Assembly: GCA_001557505.1 (NCBI GenBank)
Contig: LSAX01000009.1
Span: 2,108,001 to 2,172,000 of the forward strand
Direction: 5' to 3'
DNA from: Reticulascus tulasneorum
Lineage: Eukaryota; Ascomycota; Sordariomycetes; Glomerellales; Reticulascaceae
Length of the DNA: 64,000 nucleotides
Part shown: piece by piece, positions 11,222 through 22,593 of the stretch
Position numbering within the stretch: the first letter of the stretch is position 1
Layout: the number at the start of each line of letters is the position of its first letter
Position numbers and translations under genes: made by a program
Notes under the pieces: generated by a model
The model's database searches: none
What the model was told of the DNA's origin: nothing
The model's input: only the letters and a program-made list of their open reading frames with translations

Positions 11222-14200
11222 GACCAAAATAAACGCCTCGCATCCAAAACCGGGTGTTAACTGCTGTGGGTACGGTTCCAAGGTTCGTGGTGAAGCAAGG
11301 TTGGAGAATCGGCAAGTGTTCGGCGGTAAGTATGATGTCGTTCGGGACGAGGTTTTCTACGGTAAGGCGGTATTTAGCATATATTAGTCGGTCGAAGCAG
11401 GCGAACAATGTCTAAAATGTCGAGGTGACTCCAAAGACTGCGAGGTGGTGAGCTGACGGCGTTCGTTTGAGTATCGAGAATGGTAGTTTGGTTTTAGCTG
11501 AGCGAGCGGCGCGCGAGGATGATTATGAAGCGACGGCGGCTGGCTGTACCTCGGAATGATACCCAGGGAAAGGCGACCAGCACTTTGGGCGTACGGTGAT
11601 TAGCAGGAGGAGAATTTCGTGAATTGGAGGGAACTATGGCAGATAATCCGGCGTGGAGCGGATGTTGAGGGTGCAGCGAATTGTAGAGGAGACGCTGGAC
11701 GTCGGAACGAGGATGTTCTGGCGGGAGGATGAAATTATACGGGGTGGCGGGCGAGATTTGGGTGGAGAAGAGAGCAGTATGAAAGAAGATTCGAAGTATC
11801 GCCGGGCCCAATAAATCCAAGACGGGGCGTTCAAGTAGCGAGGATCCGGATTGATAGTCGCAATTCCAAAGGGGACCACCTCGCCTTTCGGAGGGGATTG
11901 AGGTTGTCGGCGTCGTGGAGAGCCGGAAGGGGAGAGGAAGGGAATGGGGTTTCTCAGTCAGATGGGATGGACGACTGGCTGGCTGGGCTGGCGGATGGAC
12001 TGGCTTGAGGAGGAGGAGGGACGGGGGGGTAGGAGCGAGGCGGGCTGGCTGGAATTTTGGGGTCTCCAAGTTACTTCATGTAAGGTAGGTACCTACCGTA
12101 GGTTTAGTACGTACCTCCTCGTACAGCGGATAGGGCATCACTAATAGAGGTGGGTAGGGATCAAGTTGGGCAGGGCTGGCAGGGGAATCCAGTAAGTAAT
12201 TTATTGGGTAGGTAGGCCCTATTTCGCTAGGACTCGGACGAAAATAAGGTCCTGTTAGAAGAGTGGCTCGCCCCTGGCAGGCGGGTGAGAGGTCACTACC
12301 TGTGATAAGTACATACATAATTACTCAGTTCGACGCACACCCCATCCATGATCACTCAACGCGGATGCATGAGTGATGGCGCCAGGACATACATGTTGGT
12401 GTGCCGGCCTGCGAAGAGCGCCGAAACCCTTCAATGGTCAGCCCGCATTTTCCCTCTTTTTCTCTTCAAGCACAGGCACCTCATTCCCCAAGCGTCGTCC
12501 CGGCAGCAAGAGCCAGAGACAGAGTGAGAGAGAGTCAAAAAGTACGAACTCAGCGAAATGCAAACGAAGTTAGCTATTGCTTTTTCTCCAAGTATTCAAG
12601 GTAGGTAGCAGCGAAGACACCAAAAGGTTTAGAGGTAATATATCGACAAGGTAGTTGCTTTGGTTTAAAAAAAATTCTTTCCATCACACATTGCTTTTGG
12701 ACCTCGACACAGCAATTGAGCAGGATGTTGAACCCCCCCTCCCCCCAGCCCACCTACTGCAACATTGATTGAGAGCCTCGTGCCAGGTGAGACAATGTAT
12801 GTATGTACATGTTTCCCTTTGTCTACCTCCTATTCACCTCAGTAATCTGTTACTGTTAATAAGTAAAAACTCAGCCCAAAGGAAAATGTACGTATACATA
12901 GTACTTGACTAAACTATTCAGAGCGAAGAGAGGGTGCGGCCCCTCCGTGAGAACCTCTAAAGAATTACAGAACCATTGCCTTGCAGAAGAATAGTTAACG
13001 ATCTGAGCCTCTACTTGAGTCGTGCAATGCAGGAGAACCCCCACCGAGACTCCTCTTTTTTTTTATACAGGGCACAATTCAGTCCACGCAGCGGCATCAT
13101 CAAACAGGTCGTGAAAGCCTTTGTTCCCATTCTAACCCGTACTGGGGAACGTGAGCCCGATTGCACGACTCGATGCTCCCCGACCGATGGCCACAGTAAG
13201 GCACACTCCAACTACGTAGTCCGTAGCAGTGGCTAATTGCAGTAGTGTCTTCCGCTTCCTTGCCACTGCTCCTTTCTCCGGCTCTCATGACAAGCGACGG
13301 GCTTGTCTCCGGCCCACCTGTTATGCACATGCGCATTGTGTGTGTTTTTGCTCCACGAAAGGAGAGGAACTTGCATCTTGGCCCGCTCTTGGTGTGCTGC
13401 AGGGTCATTTTTAGTGGCGCCTAGTGCCACCGCTCGACGGCCCCAGCTCACCGTGGACAGGCAATTGTGACGTCGAGGCTGCTGCGGCTGCTGCAAGAGA
13501 TGGGTGGTGGCCAACCCCCTTCAAAGCGAAAATGGCGTAATCACGATATCCCAGCGGACTCCTGTACGAGATCGTTAGTTGCCTTTTTACCTTTTTTCTT
13601 GTTTGCGTCGCCGATCCGGATTCGCAATAGGAAGACAATCCCCGACTCCCAGCTACTTATGTACGGTCGTTCGCATTATTCAATCATGAAAGCCAAGTCC
13701 TTTCTCTTTTCTAGTAATTCCCACATCGGTCGAGCCAATTGAAGGAACCTCATTTCGCCTGGCCTACACTCCCAGGTTTCTCTGAAAGAATTGGTCATGC
13801 CCATCATATAAACTTCACTAAAGTCCAGGCCGTAAATTGGGGCTTCTATTTTGGGGAATCCTATCGTTATTAGTGAGCCTCCAAGTCCCCCCTGCAACAC
13901 ATGGGAGCATGGGGGAGGGAGAGCCAGGTTGAAAACGCAAATACTTTGCACGACTGCCGGATGCTCTATGTATATCTTGGTATGCAGTAAGAATCTGACG
14001 TCTTTCACATCTACTCTGCCAAACGATATCAAGCCAAATCACAGCCATCCCACATGTCGTTCCAGGATACGCCGACCGATCTCTTTCCCCAGCGACCTTT
14101 GGGCAAGGAAACGCGGCCCAACGCGACGATTGGATAGAGACCTACCGGGCCACGAAGTCGAGGGGTGCCGGTAAAACATCACATCAAGCTAGAAAAGCAA

Positions 14201-15364
14201 AATCACCTGTGGGACCTTTTTAGTTCATAATTACTTCGTCCAATTCGGCAGTGTCTGCGAACAAACAGGTACCAGTAGATTCCAGCCAAGGAGAAAATTG
14301 GCTGGCAAAAAGCAACTCGAACAACGAGACGGGGCGAGAGGGAACGGCCCAAGACCAGACCAGACCACGGTCTACATACATAATACAGGCTTGCATATGC
14401 TGTCCATAGTTTGCACATCCCGTCCCTCCAACTTGTCCTAGCGCCAAGCCTCCGCGTCTCGACACTGGCGGGGCCCGATGCTTCAGATCTTTCCTAGTGA
14501 TATGACACAGGGGACATGCGCTCAGACCTTCCCGGCCCCATCCTTTCGCGCTCGATTGCTCCGAGTATGCAGGACCCCAAGGATACCACTTCGTGAGGAA
14601 GATCAGGGCCTTGTTCTTGGGGAGGGGGAAGGGCTACATACGACGAGAGCTTGATGGGACGATTGAAGCAAGCAAGATCTGAATCCTCCAAGCACGATTT
14701 ACCCAGCCTGCTCACCCTCACTAGTTTATCCCCCTGTATGCCCCGGTTCACCCTCCCCAGATCGTCTCCAGACATGTGCCACTCTATTTCACACAACCCG
14801 CGCCTTGTAAGGAACAGAATGACACTCTGGCTACTCTCCCTAGGATTTGTTTCTGTGTTTGATCCCGCCGTGCCAACTGCTTCAGGTAGCTGTCCAGCTC
14901 CGCCTGGGCGAATACGAAATGTACTAGATATTTGAGCCACTGACAACTTGAAACAGTCTGTGAGTGGGAACCCGCTGATTCCAGTGCTTGCAGATGCAGG
15001 GTGCTGCGGCTCGGCTTCACGGCTGAATTCAATGGCTTGTCACTTTGTAGATGTCAGTCGGCCGTCGACTGTGTGGATTAGGGCAGTACAATTCTATTCG
15101 TCGGCATCTGCAAGCCACTAGAGAAATTCTCTCCTAATTACGTAGCCTCGTGGTATACAATATCATACACCATAATTGTGCAATATTCATGTCGTCGTAT
15201 CTGAAGACTATGCTATCGTGGCATATATACAGTGACACTGAGCACTAGTACTCCGCTGTGCGCCTACGAGGTAGACCTCGTGATCTGTTGACATCGGTAT
15301 GAGAGCACATCCAATTGCTTCTCATCAACTTCAAGTAGTTCAGGGCGAAGGAGGCTGGAGAACT
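11222..15364. other. 4.1-kb stretch without convincing gene
   Basis: No frame here gives a recognisable protein. The longest, about 190 codons on the minus strand near 11494-12069, is Pro/Ser/Leu low-complexity and begins at TTG. The region has pyrimidine runs (for example near 12465 and 13585), a TAGGTA-type repeat patch around 12084-12210, and AT-rich patches near 15150-15240. It presumably contains the F-box gene promoter and leader and the ZIP gene 3' region, and may hold a noncoding RNA. No tRNA or 5S rRNA was recognised. Confidence 0.5.
12084..12097. repeat. perfect 14-bp palindrome GGTAGGTACCTACC
   Basis: The sequence is its own reverse complement and lies in a patch of TAGGTA/GTACCT words (about 12080-12125, again near 12208). 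Similar TAGGTAGG words recur in other intergenic parts of the window (about 12601, 39862, 46250). No function is assigned. Confidence 0.6.
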
Positions 15365-16766
15365 TCAATGATGATGGCCAAACTGTGTTAGTAGCGGCAA
15401 CAACATGCCCGCGACAGTCGCAAATGTATCCCTCATCTGCGGTCGATTCTGATTTCTCTGGCTTCCGTTTCCTTCAGAATACCCATTCATACCACCATGG
15501 TGGTCGTGTTTTGAGCCGCCATCCTCCTGCATAGCGTGCATAGCAACGTACCTGGCCAGATCGTCAGTCTTGACAACTAAACTTTAAAGGGAGGGAAGCA
15601 GTCTTACAAGAATGTTCCTGCTGAGAACAAAAGTAGCATTCCGGTCCACCATTGGCCAGACTCCCCATCCATGTTGCCTCCCCCAATCAACGAGATGAGT
15701 GCCCAGGTCGTCAGCGCCCCGAATGGAGCGGCTAAGCTGAACACAATCAAGTGGCCTCTGGCCGCCCGTTTGGAAAGACCCTGCCTAAGCAGCACTGAAG
15801 TCAGCCCAAATGCTGCTGGGGCTTTGTGAACCATTATTGCTACGAATATGATCAGCCCAAGCTTAGTATTTGCCGTCGTTGTCGATGCGCCCATTGCTAT
15901 GCCATCCGCAGCGGCATGAATTACGAGCCCGGTGGTAGTTGCTAAACTTCGTGATTGCTTCGGAGATGGAGCAATGGAGCCGAGAAATCCCTCTGATTCT
16001 TCATCGCCGGTTGTCGAGTTACCCCCCAAGTTATCCAAGCTGATGTGTCTGGTTTGTGGTTCCGCCTGCATCCTGTCCGTGGCATGGCGAGGTAGTCTAT
16101 CAATGAGGAACATGAGAACGAAGCCGAGTATCAGGGAGAATCCAATGTAGAAGGTGGGTAGCCCCTCAGTATGCTCTTTCGCCTCGTCATGAGCCGTTGG
16201 CATATGAGTTTCCTCACTTGGTTGGTCATTACCTGCGTCCTCTCGACGGGATATGTATGCTCCGGCTATCTCCGGGAAGACAATATCTCGAGGCGGCAGC
16301 CCGTGATCAAGCTGAGGAGAACTTCGAGCATCCAAGATTGGGACATTATCACCAGAGACCATGCGCACGGCGAGCTTCCCCTGCAATCCACTTCCGGGGA
16401 AGAGATTCCTGGCGCTGTGAGAATGACCCGCGCTGGCGGCTGTAGCTACAGCTTCAATTCCTTCAGGTATGATGACGATTAATGATGTCCCAACAAGTAT
16501 GCCCACGCCAATGCTCGATATTAGTCGTAATTGTGACTGCGACAGGGTAATAGATAGAGGGAGTGCGCCGGCGAGGAATGAGCTGTCGCAAAGTGTCAGT
16601 CATCATGGTTTCGGGTCCAGCTACCAGTTGCATCATTCGGGATGTATCCAACATACGCCAAAGCCATCACCACCTGTTACGAAAGAGCGTTAGCAATCCG
16701 GATTTTCCTCAAAAGCAGTTCCGTATGACTTACGCTGAGCGCAAGAAGCAGCAATAGTCCTCCCAT
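15365..16766 (-). CDS. ZIP-family metal transporter (Atx2/ZIP9-like)
   Basis: Predicted divalent metal (Zn or Mn) transporter of the ZIP family, subgroup of yeast Golgi Atx2 and animal SLC39A9. Four exons: 16766-16734, 16673-16657 (only 17 nt), 16582-15608 and 15551-15365, giving 403 aa. Splicing the first three gives MGGLLLLLALS-VVMALA-SFLAGALPLS, the expected first helix. The metal-site helices are visible as VIHAAADGIAMGA and VHKAPAAFGL. A variable cytosolic loop separates the third helix from a later helix (GFSLILGFVLMFL). The last exon is His/Gly-rich (KHDHHGG) and the protein ends in FGHHH, plausible metal ligands. The gene is divergent from HAT1 with 575 bp between starts. The metal specificity cannot be read from sequence. 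Confidence 0.88.
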
Positions 16767-17341
16767 TGTCGCAAGTACAGTTGTCGCCCACGCAATTGGA
16801 TAGAGGAAGCCACAAGAAAGGATGTCACCAGAACATGACTTCTCTTTCGAGGTTGTTTGCAGGTTTAAGAGAAAAACCCCGGCGGTCTCGACACTGCGAA
16901 AGGTGATTAGTGCTAGAAAAGGAGGACGTTGTCTGTCCTTCGATCTGGAGCTCCCTAGCTTCCGTTGCCCTTGCAGTTGCGGGTCCACTAATTACTCCCT
17001 GGATTCTGTACTCTGGTACCTGTACCGCTAGCTTCGCGAGGACAAGAGAGAACTGGCCTCCAGACTCACCCAGAGTGGCTAAACCTCGGCTAATGTCCAG
17101 TAACTACATGCCACTTTAATCGCGTCTCGTCGCGAACAGCTTTTGGCACGCGTCCCTTTGCTGATGAGATATCACCGCGAAACGCACTATTAGGAATCAG
17201 CCACATCGTAGTCAAACCAGCTCCATCGACAAATGTGGTTGAGTTCCACCGCCGGCTTGAATCTAGCGACTGGGACCTTCGAATCAGCAGCCAAATCCTT
17301 TCACCAACTGACGGGTCAACCCCGTCGCAGCTGATCTGGTC
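16767..17341. promoter_or_regulatory. divergent promoter region ZIP transporter / HAT1
   Basis: 575 bp between the two divergent starts, which must contain both promoters. I see no clear TATA box, tRNA or conserved site. Confidence 0.5.
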
Positions 17342-18888
17342 ATGGCTGACATAGATGAATGTCAGGATAGGTTCTTCGCAACAAGCACCGCGCATCTACT
17401 AACAACTGGATAGGGTCCGCGAATGCTACCGATGCATTCAACATAAGCCTCGTTGCTCCTACTGCCGGGGCACCCAAAACGATCGCGACATTCCACCCCA
17501 AGTTTACGTATCCTATCTTCGGCGATGACGAGCAAATTTTTGGGTACAAAGACCTGAAGATCAACCTCCGGTTTCGCGCGAACGATATGCGCCCGCATGT
17601 TCAGATCTCATCGAGCAAGAAGTTCAAGGCAATTGGCGAAACAGAACCCGCGGATGTCGAAGGCATTCTGAAGAATCACCTGCCACTCAGTGAGTGCTGT
17701 CAACCCTAGACATAGAACCAGGTGCTGACCTCTGTAGTTGCTTTCTCCAAGGCCACAGATTTTGATACCAGTGCGCAAAATCAGCCAGAAGACTGGCATC
17801 CTCCTGGAAGTCTTCACACGAGCTTTGAAGCCGAAGACGGAACGTACGAGATATGGAAGGCGACCCTGACGGATATGGCTGTACAACAGATTATCAATAG
17901 GATTGAGATCTTCGTCCCTATGTTTATTGAGGGCGGAACTTACATCGGAAGGGAAGCTGGAGGGGAGGATCCGTGGAAAATTCCTTCGGACGCTGATCGG
18001 TGGACCGTCTTCTTCCTTTACCGAAAGCAGTCACCCGCGGAGATCTTGAACAGGGGATCGTACACGTTTGTTGGTTACTCAACAGTATACCGATTCTTCT
18101 ACTTCCAGCCGCCTACACCGCCAAATTCGCAAGCTGGAGAGTTGGATTTACCCAAGGATAACTTCGACCTAAACACACTTCCCTGCCGGTCTCGATTGTC
18201 TCAGTTCATCATCTTGCCACCATTCCAAGGGAAAGGAAACGGAGCTCGTCTCTATAAGACGATATTCCAGTACTATTCCACTCATTCACAGACTATCGAG
18301 CTGACCGTGGAAGACCCCAATGAAGCCTTCGATGACTTGCGGGACTTGGCGGACTTGACCTTCTTACGAAGCATTCCGGAGTTCAGCAAAGTCCGCATCA
18401 ATACCGATATCGCGTTGCCTAGGCCTTCCTCGGGACCGGTGCCAAAAGGTATAGTAGATGAAGAACTCCTGGATAGCCTACGACGAAAAGCAAAGATCGC
18501 CCCGAGGCAGTTTTCGCGCTTGATAGAGATGCACACAATGTCACAACTTTCTGATTCCGTGCGACCGGGCTTCTCAGTTGATAAGTCTGCCAAGCCGACA
18601 AAAGCCGACAACCATCAATATCACCTGTGGCAGCTGTTCGCGAAGGCCAGGCTTTACCGTCAAAACAGGGATCTTCTTGGCCAGGTAGAGGCAAGCCAGC
18701 GGCCCGAGAAGCTCAACGAGGCCCTTAGCAGCGTTGAACTTGAGTATGCCAGACTTCTGTCATGGCACAGCCGGTGGGAAGAGCATTCGGCTAAGGCGGC
18801 GTCGAACGGGAAACGAAAACTGGTGGAGGACACCCCAGATCATGGCACAAGCAAGAAAGCGAGGTTTGAGGATGCCGAGGAGGCATAA
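17342..18888 (+). CDS. HAT1: histone acetyltransferase type B catalytic subunit
   Basis: Acetylates newly made histone H4 (Lys5/Lys12 in known members) before chromatin assembly, with the Hat2/RbAp46 partner. Exons: 17342-17360 (19 nt), 17414-17689 and 17738-18888, giving 481 aa. The short first exon uses donor GTCAGG; the junction makes a Trp codon so the protein begins MADIDEWSANATDAF, which resembles known fungal HAT1 starts and decides the start. A clear branch point (CTACTAAC) precedes the exon 2 acceptor. The acetyl-CoA loop is in RLSQFIILPPFQGKGNGARL (Q-G-K-G-N-G). The segment KIAPRQFSRLIEMH is characteristic of fungal HAT1. The C-terminal tail is basic (GKRKLVEDTPDHGTSKKARF), a possible nuclear localisation signal. 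It converges on PRO3 with 285 bp between the stops. Confidence 0.94.
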
Positions 18889-19173
18889 CTTGGATTCTTA
18901 CCCCGAGAACTGCGTACGGACATGAAGCTGCGGGGTCCCTTGGGGACTTGGCATGAAGCTGCCGCCCTAATGTCCCGTCCTTTGAGGAATGGAGTATTGA
19001 CAAGTTGTGACACGTCATATTGTACTTTTATGTCCCATAGTCTGCGATACCATTTTCCAAATCGGAAAGTAGGACTTGAAGTCAAAATTTTGCCCCTTAT
19101 ATTGGTCTATTGCCGCAACGATACAAGTGACTACTTTCATCAGCCCCCACTCAAGGATCTCCTCCATCTCCAC

Positions 19174-20234
19174 TTAATCGGAGTCTCTTGAGAACCGCGT
19201 GCCATTGACACCCTGAACACCTTTGCCCAGTTGACTCGCTACAACAGTGGCTTCTCGAACGGCTCTGGCAACGGTGCCCCGTACCCGACCCTCCTCGAGT
19301 ACAAGCAGGCCTCCAATCGTGCAGCCTCCTGGCGTGCTTACCTTGTCACGCAGAAGAGCTGGGTGGTCACCATTCAGGACCAGCCCAGCGGCGCCTTTCA
19401 TTGTTTGCGCTGCCATACGTTGAGCCTCTGCCCTGGGAAGACCCATCGCCACCGCGCCGTCGATAGCAGCCTCGAGCATCAGAGCGAAGAAAGCTGGCCC
19501 CGAGCCGCATAGAGCCGTACATGCGTCCATGGTATTAGCTGGAAGATATACAACGTCCCCTATCCGCTTGAAGATCCATGTGACGAGACTCTCTGTCTGT
19601 GGCGGAAGTGGTGGTTCCGAGGTTGCTATGACGGTCATGGATTCGCGGATGTGGGAAGCTGTATTCGGCATGGCTCGCACGATCCTACACCGTCCATCCT
19701 CCTCGGGGTCTTTCTGAGGCACGGATCCGTGAAGGATCTCCTCGAGTTGAGTCACTGGCACACCTGCGCAGATGCTGATGAGAAGCTTTCCATGCAGTGC
19801 CTTGGCCATGCCAGGCTCACTGAGAAGCTCCTTAGCCATGTACGGCTTGCAGGCCAGAATAATGACCTCTGCTTGTTGGACTGAGGCGAGGTTCTCGTTC
19901 CGGACCACCTTGAGCACAGAGGAGTGTGCCCACAGTGCCGACTTGACCTTCTTTGCACTTTCTGGACGTCGGACGCATGCAATGAACCGGGAAGGCAGCC
20001 GGGTTGGAAGCTCCTCAAGCAGCGGAGTGGATGTGCCGGATGACGGAGTCTGTAATGGTTTTGGGCCTTGCATATCCGTTAAGGACGTGAGGATGCCGTT
20101 GAGGATGGCAATGCCCATAGTGCCTGGATTTCATGAGCAATTCATATCATTCATATCTAGATGTAGGAGACCATACCACAACCCAGAACCGTCATAGTAA
20201 GCTCCGAAGAGCCATGTTGGTTGAGCGAGAGCAT
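19174..20234 (-). CDS. PRO3: pyrroline-5-carboxylate reductase
   Basis: NAD(P)H-dependent last step of proline biosynthesis, reducing pyrroline-5-carboxylate to L-proline. Two exons, 20234-20177 and 20123-19174, giving 335 aa. The intron splits the Rossmann motif: VLGCG from exon 1 joins TMGIAI from exon 2, forming the expected GxGxMG dinucleotide loop; this fixes the start upstream of the exon-2 Met. Further family motifs: VRAMPNTASHIRESM, the TALCGSGPAFFALMLEA signature, and KVSTPGGCTIGGLLVLE near the C-terminus. There is an insert of about 25 residues after the first helix (LQTPSSGTSTPLLEELP). Two 6/7 matches to the Gcn4/CPC-1 site TGACTCA lie 108-141 bp upstream, in keeping with cross-pathway control of amino-acid genes. 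Confidence 0.95.
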
Positions 20235-20341
20235 TGTGAAATGCTTACGAGGTGGTGTAAGTGACAAGAGAATTGCAGCCGGGATGATTGGCCCAGAATG
20301 TTGAAGAGAGTGAAGCTGAATACCCTGAAATACTTTATGTT

Positions 20342-20375
20342 CGACTCAAAACACGATAGTATGGGTCTTGACTCT
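20342..20375. promoter_or_regulatory. two near-matches to the Gcn4/CPC-1 site upstream of PRO3
   Basis: CGACTCA at 20342-20348 and TGACTCT at 20369-20375 each match TGACTCA at six of seven bases. They lie 108-141 bp upstream of the PRO3 start. Gcn4/CPC-1 control of amino-acid biosynthesis is established; its action here is inference. Confidence 0.3.
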
Positions 20376-20616
20376 AGATATATTAGAAAGCTGTCAAGTC
20401 TTCCGTCTTTTGTTTGGGATGATTATACAGTTGCGAGGAAAGTCTAGAGCAGAATTTATCCATATGCACCATTATAGCTGACCGTATCCCCCCGATATCG
20501 TTGGTCGAAAACACATCTCCAGTGGTGGTAGTCATATTTTCCGCGCTAACCACATCTCGGCTAGACCCGATTTCGGGCCATTTTCACAGGCTGACCGACC
20601 ACCTTAAGTCAAAGCT

Positions 20617-20644
20617 GGTTTCACAGGGTCTCCCTGTGGAAACC
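20617..20644. repeat. inverted repeat / hairpin upstream of CTK3
   Basis: The arms GGTTTCACAGGG (20617-20628) and CCCTGTGGAAACC (20632-20644) pair over 12 bp with one bulged base and a TCT loop. It lies about 100 bp upstream of the CTK3 start and could sit in the promoter or the 5' leader. Confidence 0.6.
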
Positions 20645-20745
20645 TCACCGAGGAACCAGCATCCCTAGCGAATAGCAGCTTTCCTCACCTTCCATCATTT
20701 CTTAGTCGTTACCCGATTCGAAGGCTTAAGAGGGAAGACGTAACT

Positions 20746-21676
20746 ATGGCGGACCCGTTTGAGGTTCGAATGCGCTTCACCTCGCAGCTGCAGCATCTAA
20801 ACGCATCAGTAACTTCTGCTCAGAAGGCTGCCCAGTATGCGCTGAAGTATAAGGACATGGATGAGGATTTACACTCGTGTATTCTGGAGCAACTGGAAAG
20901 GGTGAGTACTCTCAGCTTGAACGTCAACTTCAGTATGAGTGCTGATGAATGATAGAACAACATGAATACAAGAGCCAACATTATGTATTTTATCGAGCAC
21001 TTTCTTGAGATGGCTCAAAAGGAAAACCACGTCGACTACGTTCGCATGATGCAGCGTGACATTATCCGAGTCGTCGATGCTGTTGCTCCTGATGATGGCT
21101 CCGGTGCGGCCAACGTGAAGGTGGTTCGGAGAGTGAGCAGTCATGGTCCTTTCTTTCGCGGTCGAATTTCGACCTGTTTAAACGGCTAGATGACTGACAG
21201 TGGGACAGGTGCTTCAAGGCCTCCAGCAGAAGAGCTTCCTCATGGCGCAAACTGTAATCGAGATTGAAGACGTCCTGAAGGAACGGGAGACAAGTGCTCA
21301 CGCCGCAGGTCTTTCGTCCCCAGCCAACGGTGACGGTGATTTAGGCGATATGCCACCTTCTCAAACGATCCCAAAAGCCGGCAAGCCAGGCGCGCAGCAA
21401 CGATTGGACAAGCGCCAGATCGAGCAGCGGATTGAGGAGGATCGAGAAAGGCATAAGCGACTGAGAGAGAGCATATGGGCCATCCCGCCTTTGAATTATG
21501 CTGAGCGCGACAAGCTGTGGGAGGAGACGAGCGACTTGGGGGATGACGATCATCTGCTTGGTCATGAGGAGGGCGAGGAGCGAGAGAAGACCTTGGCGCA
21601 GTATTGCCAGCACGACAAGGTAGGCGAGCCGCCATCATATCCTCGTGCTGCGCAAAATGGGAAGAGATCTCACTAG
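20746..21676 (+). CDS. CTK3: CTD kinase I subunit gamma (Ctk3)
   Basis: Subunit of the Ctk1/2/3 kinase that phosphorylates Ser2 of the RNA polymerase II C-terminal repeat. Exons: 20746-20901, 20956-21132 and 21209-21676, about 266 aa. The N-terminal half is a helical CID-like domain typical of Ctk3 (FEVRMRFTSQLQHLNAS, DMDEDLHSCILEQLERNNMN, RANIMYFIEHFLEMA). A conserved motif WAIPPLNYAERDKLWEE lies in the C-terminal half, after a Gln/Arg-rich linker (RQIEQRIEEDRERHKRLRES). The 3' end is uncertain: a GTAGGC donor at 21620 and a CTAG acceptor ending at 21676 would remove the last 19 residues and continue in an aromatic tail starting HDYSNAFDW. Both models are in frame. Assignment is from recognition of the N-terminal motifs. 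Confidence 0.85.
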
Positions 21677-21998
21677 CATGATTACTCAAATGCATTTGAT
21701 TGGCGTTGGGAGGGATTTTATGGCGTTGGTGGCCGAACGCTTCTCGGGCTTTGTGGCGAGGCATATTGTTTTAGTACAATACAGGATCGAAAGTCCGGGC
21801 TATTCACAAAGGATATAGGACAGGGAAAATAGGACTCAAAGCACGCTCTTCCTTTCTCACATGCTCCCGATTACAGAGATGCACGCTGAGGAGATTGATG
21901 TATGTCTTTATAGTATTGTTACACGTTGATACATGCATACACGGTCCCTCCAGACCAATCTAGGTTTTCTAACGTTGGCACCAAACAACGAAATCCCA
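21677..21998. other. convergent intergenic region CTK3 / bL12m
   Basis: 322 bp between two convergent stops; no gene recognised. Part of it could be CTK3 coding if the alternative last intron is used. Confidence 0.5.
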
Positions 21999-22593
21999 TC
22001 ACTCCATGGTAACAGTAGCTCCCAGCGCCTTCATAGCAGCTATGATGTTCTCGGCCTCATCCTTCGGCACGTTCTCCTTCATCATCTTCGGGGCGCTCTC
22101 GACAAATTTCTTGCTGTCCACTAAGCTCAAACCCAGCAGGCCCTTGATTTCCTTGATGATCTTCGGTTTGGTTCCGGCTTCGAAAGACATGAGCTTGACG
22201 TTGAACACGCTCTTCTCGGTAGCGGCGGGTGCTGGCTCATCTACTTCCTCCACGGCGGCTGGTGCGGCTGGGCCAGCTGCGAAGCCGCCCATTGGCATGT
22301 CGGGGATATTGAGTCGGGACTGTAGGGAGATTGTCAGTGTATTGCGAGGCAATTGTGCTCGAATCCCGCACCTTCAAGCTTGATACCAAGTCTGCAGTTT
22401 CCAGGAGTGTAAGCTGGCTGATTTGATCTACTATCCCTGAGATCTTGGGGTTCGTGGCAGCTTCCGTCGAGTTGTGTCGTCTCGTCGTGGTAGGTATCCG
22501 GCTCTGGAACAGAGACACTGATGCTCGGATTGAGCTGGAAGAGCGTAATTGACGGGCGCAGCTCTGAGCCGCATATCGACAGGATAGCGCCAT
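21999..22593 (-). CDS. MNP1: mitochondrial ribosomal protein bL12m (L7/L12)
   Basis: Stalk protein of the mitochondrial large ribosomal subunit that recruits translation factors. Two exons, 22593-22372 and 22319-21999, giving 180 aa. The N-terminus (MALSCRYAAQSCARQLRSSSSIRAS) is a typical presequence. The dimerisation part reads ISGIVDQISQLTLLETADLVSSLK. After the splice come an Ala/Pro-rich hinge (AAGPAAPAAVEEVDEPAPAA) and the C-terminal L7/L12 domain, with FNVKLMSFEAGTKPKIIKEI and GLSLVDSKKFVESAP. The gene is head to head with MDN1, with only about 300 bp between the starts. Confidence 0.95.

Larger units (their letters stand above)
20235..20745. promoter_or_regulatory. divergent promoter region PRO3 / CTK3
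   Basis: 511 bp between divergent starts. It contains the CPC-1-like sites near PRO3 and the hairpin near CTK3. No further gene was recognised. Confidence 0.5.

Noticed and set aside
11494..12069. 191-codon minus-strand open frame upstream of the F-box gene
   Set aside because: Begins at TTG, is Pro/Ser/Leu low-complexity, and shows no domain or splice support.
14494..14946. 150-codon minus-strand open frame in the gene-poor block
   Set aside because: Composition is unremarkable and no family or splice context is recognisable.
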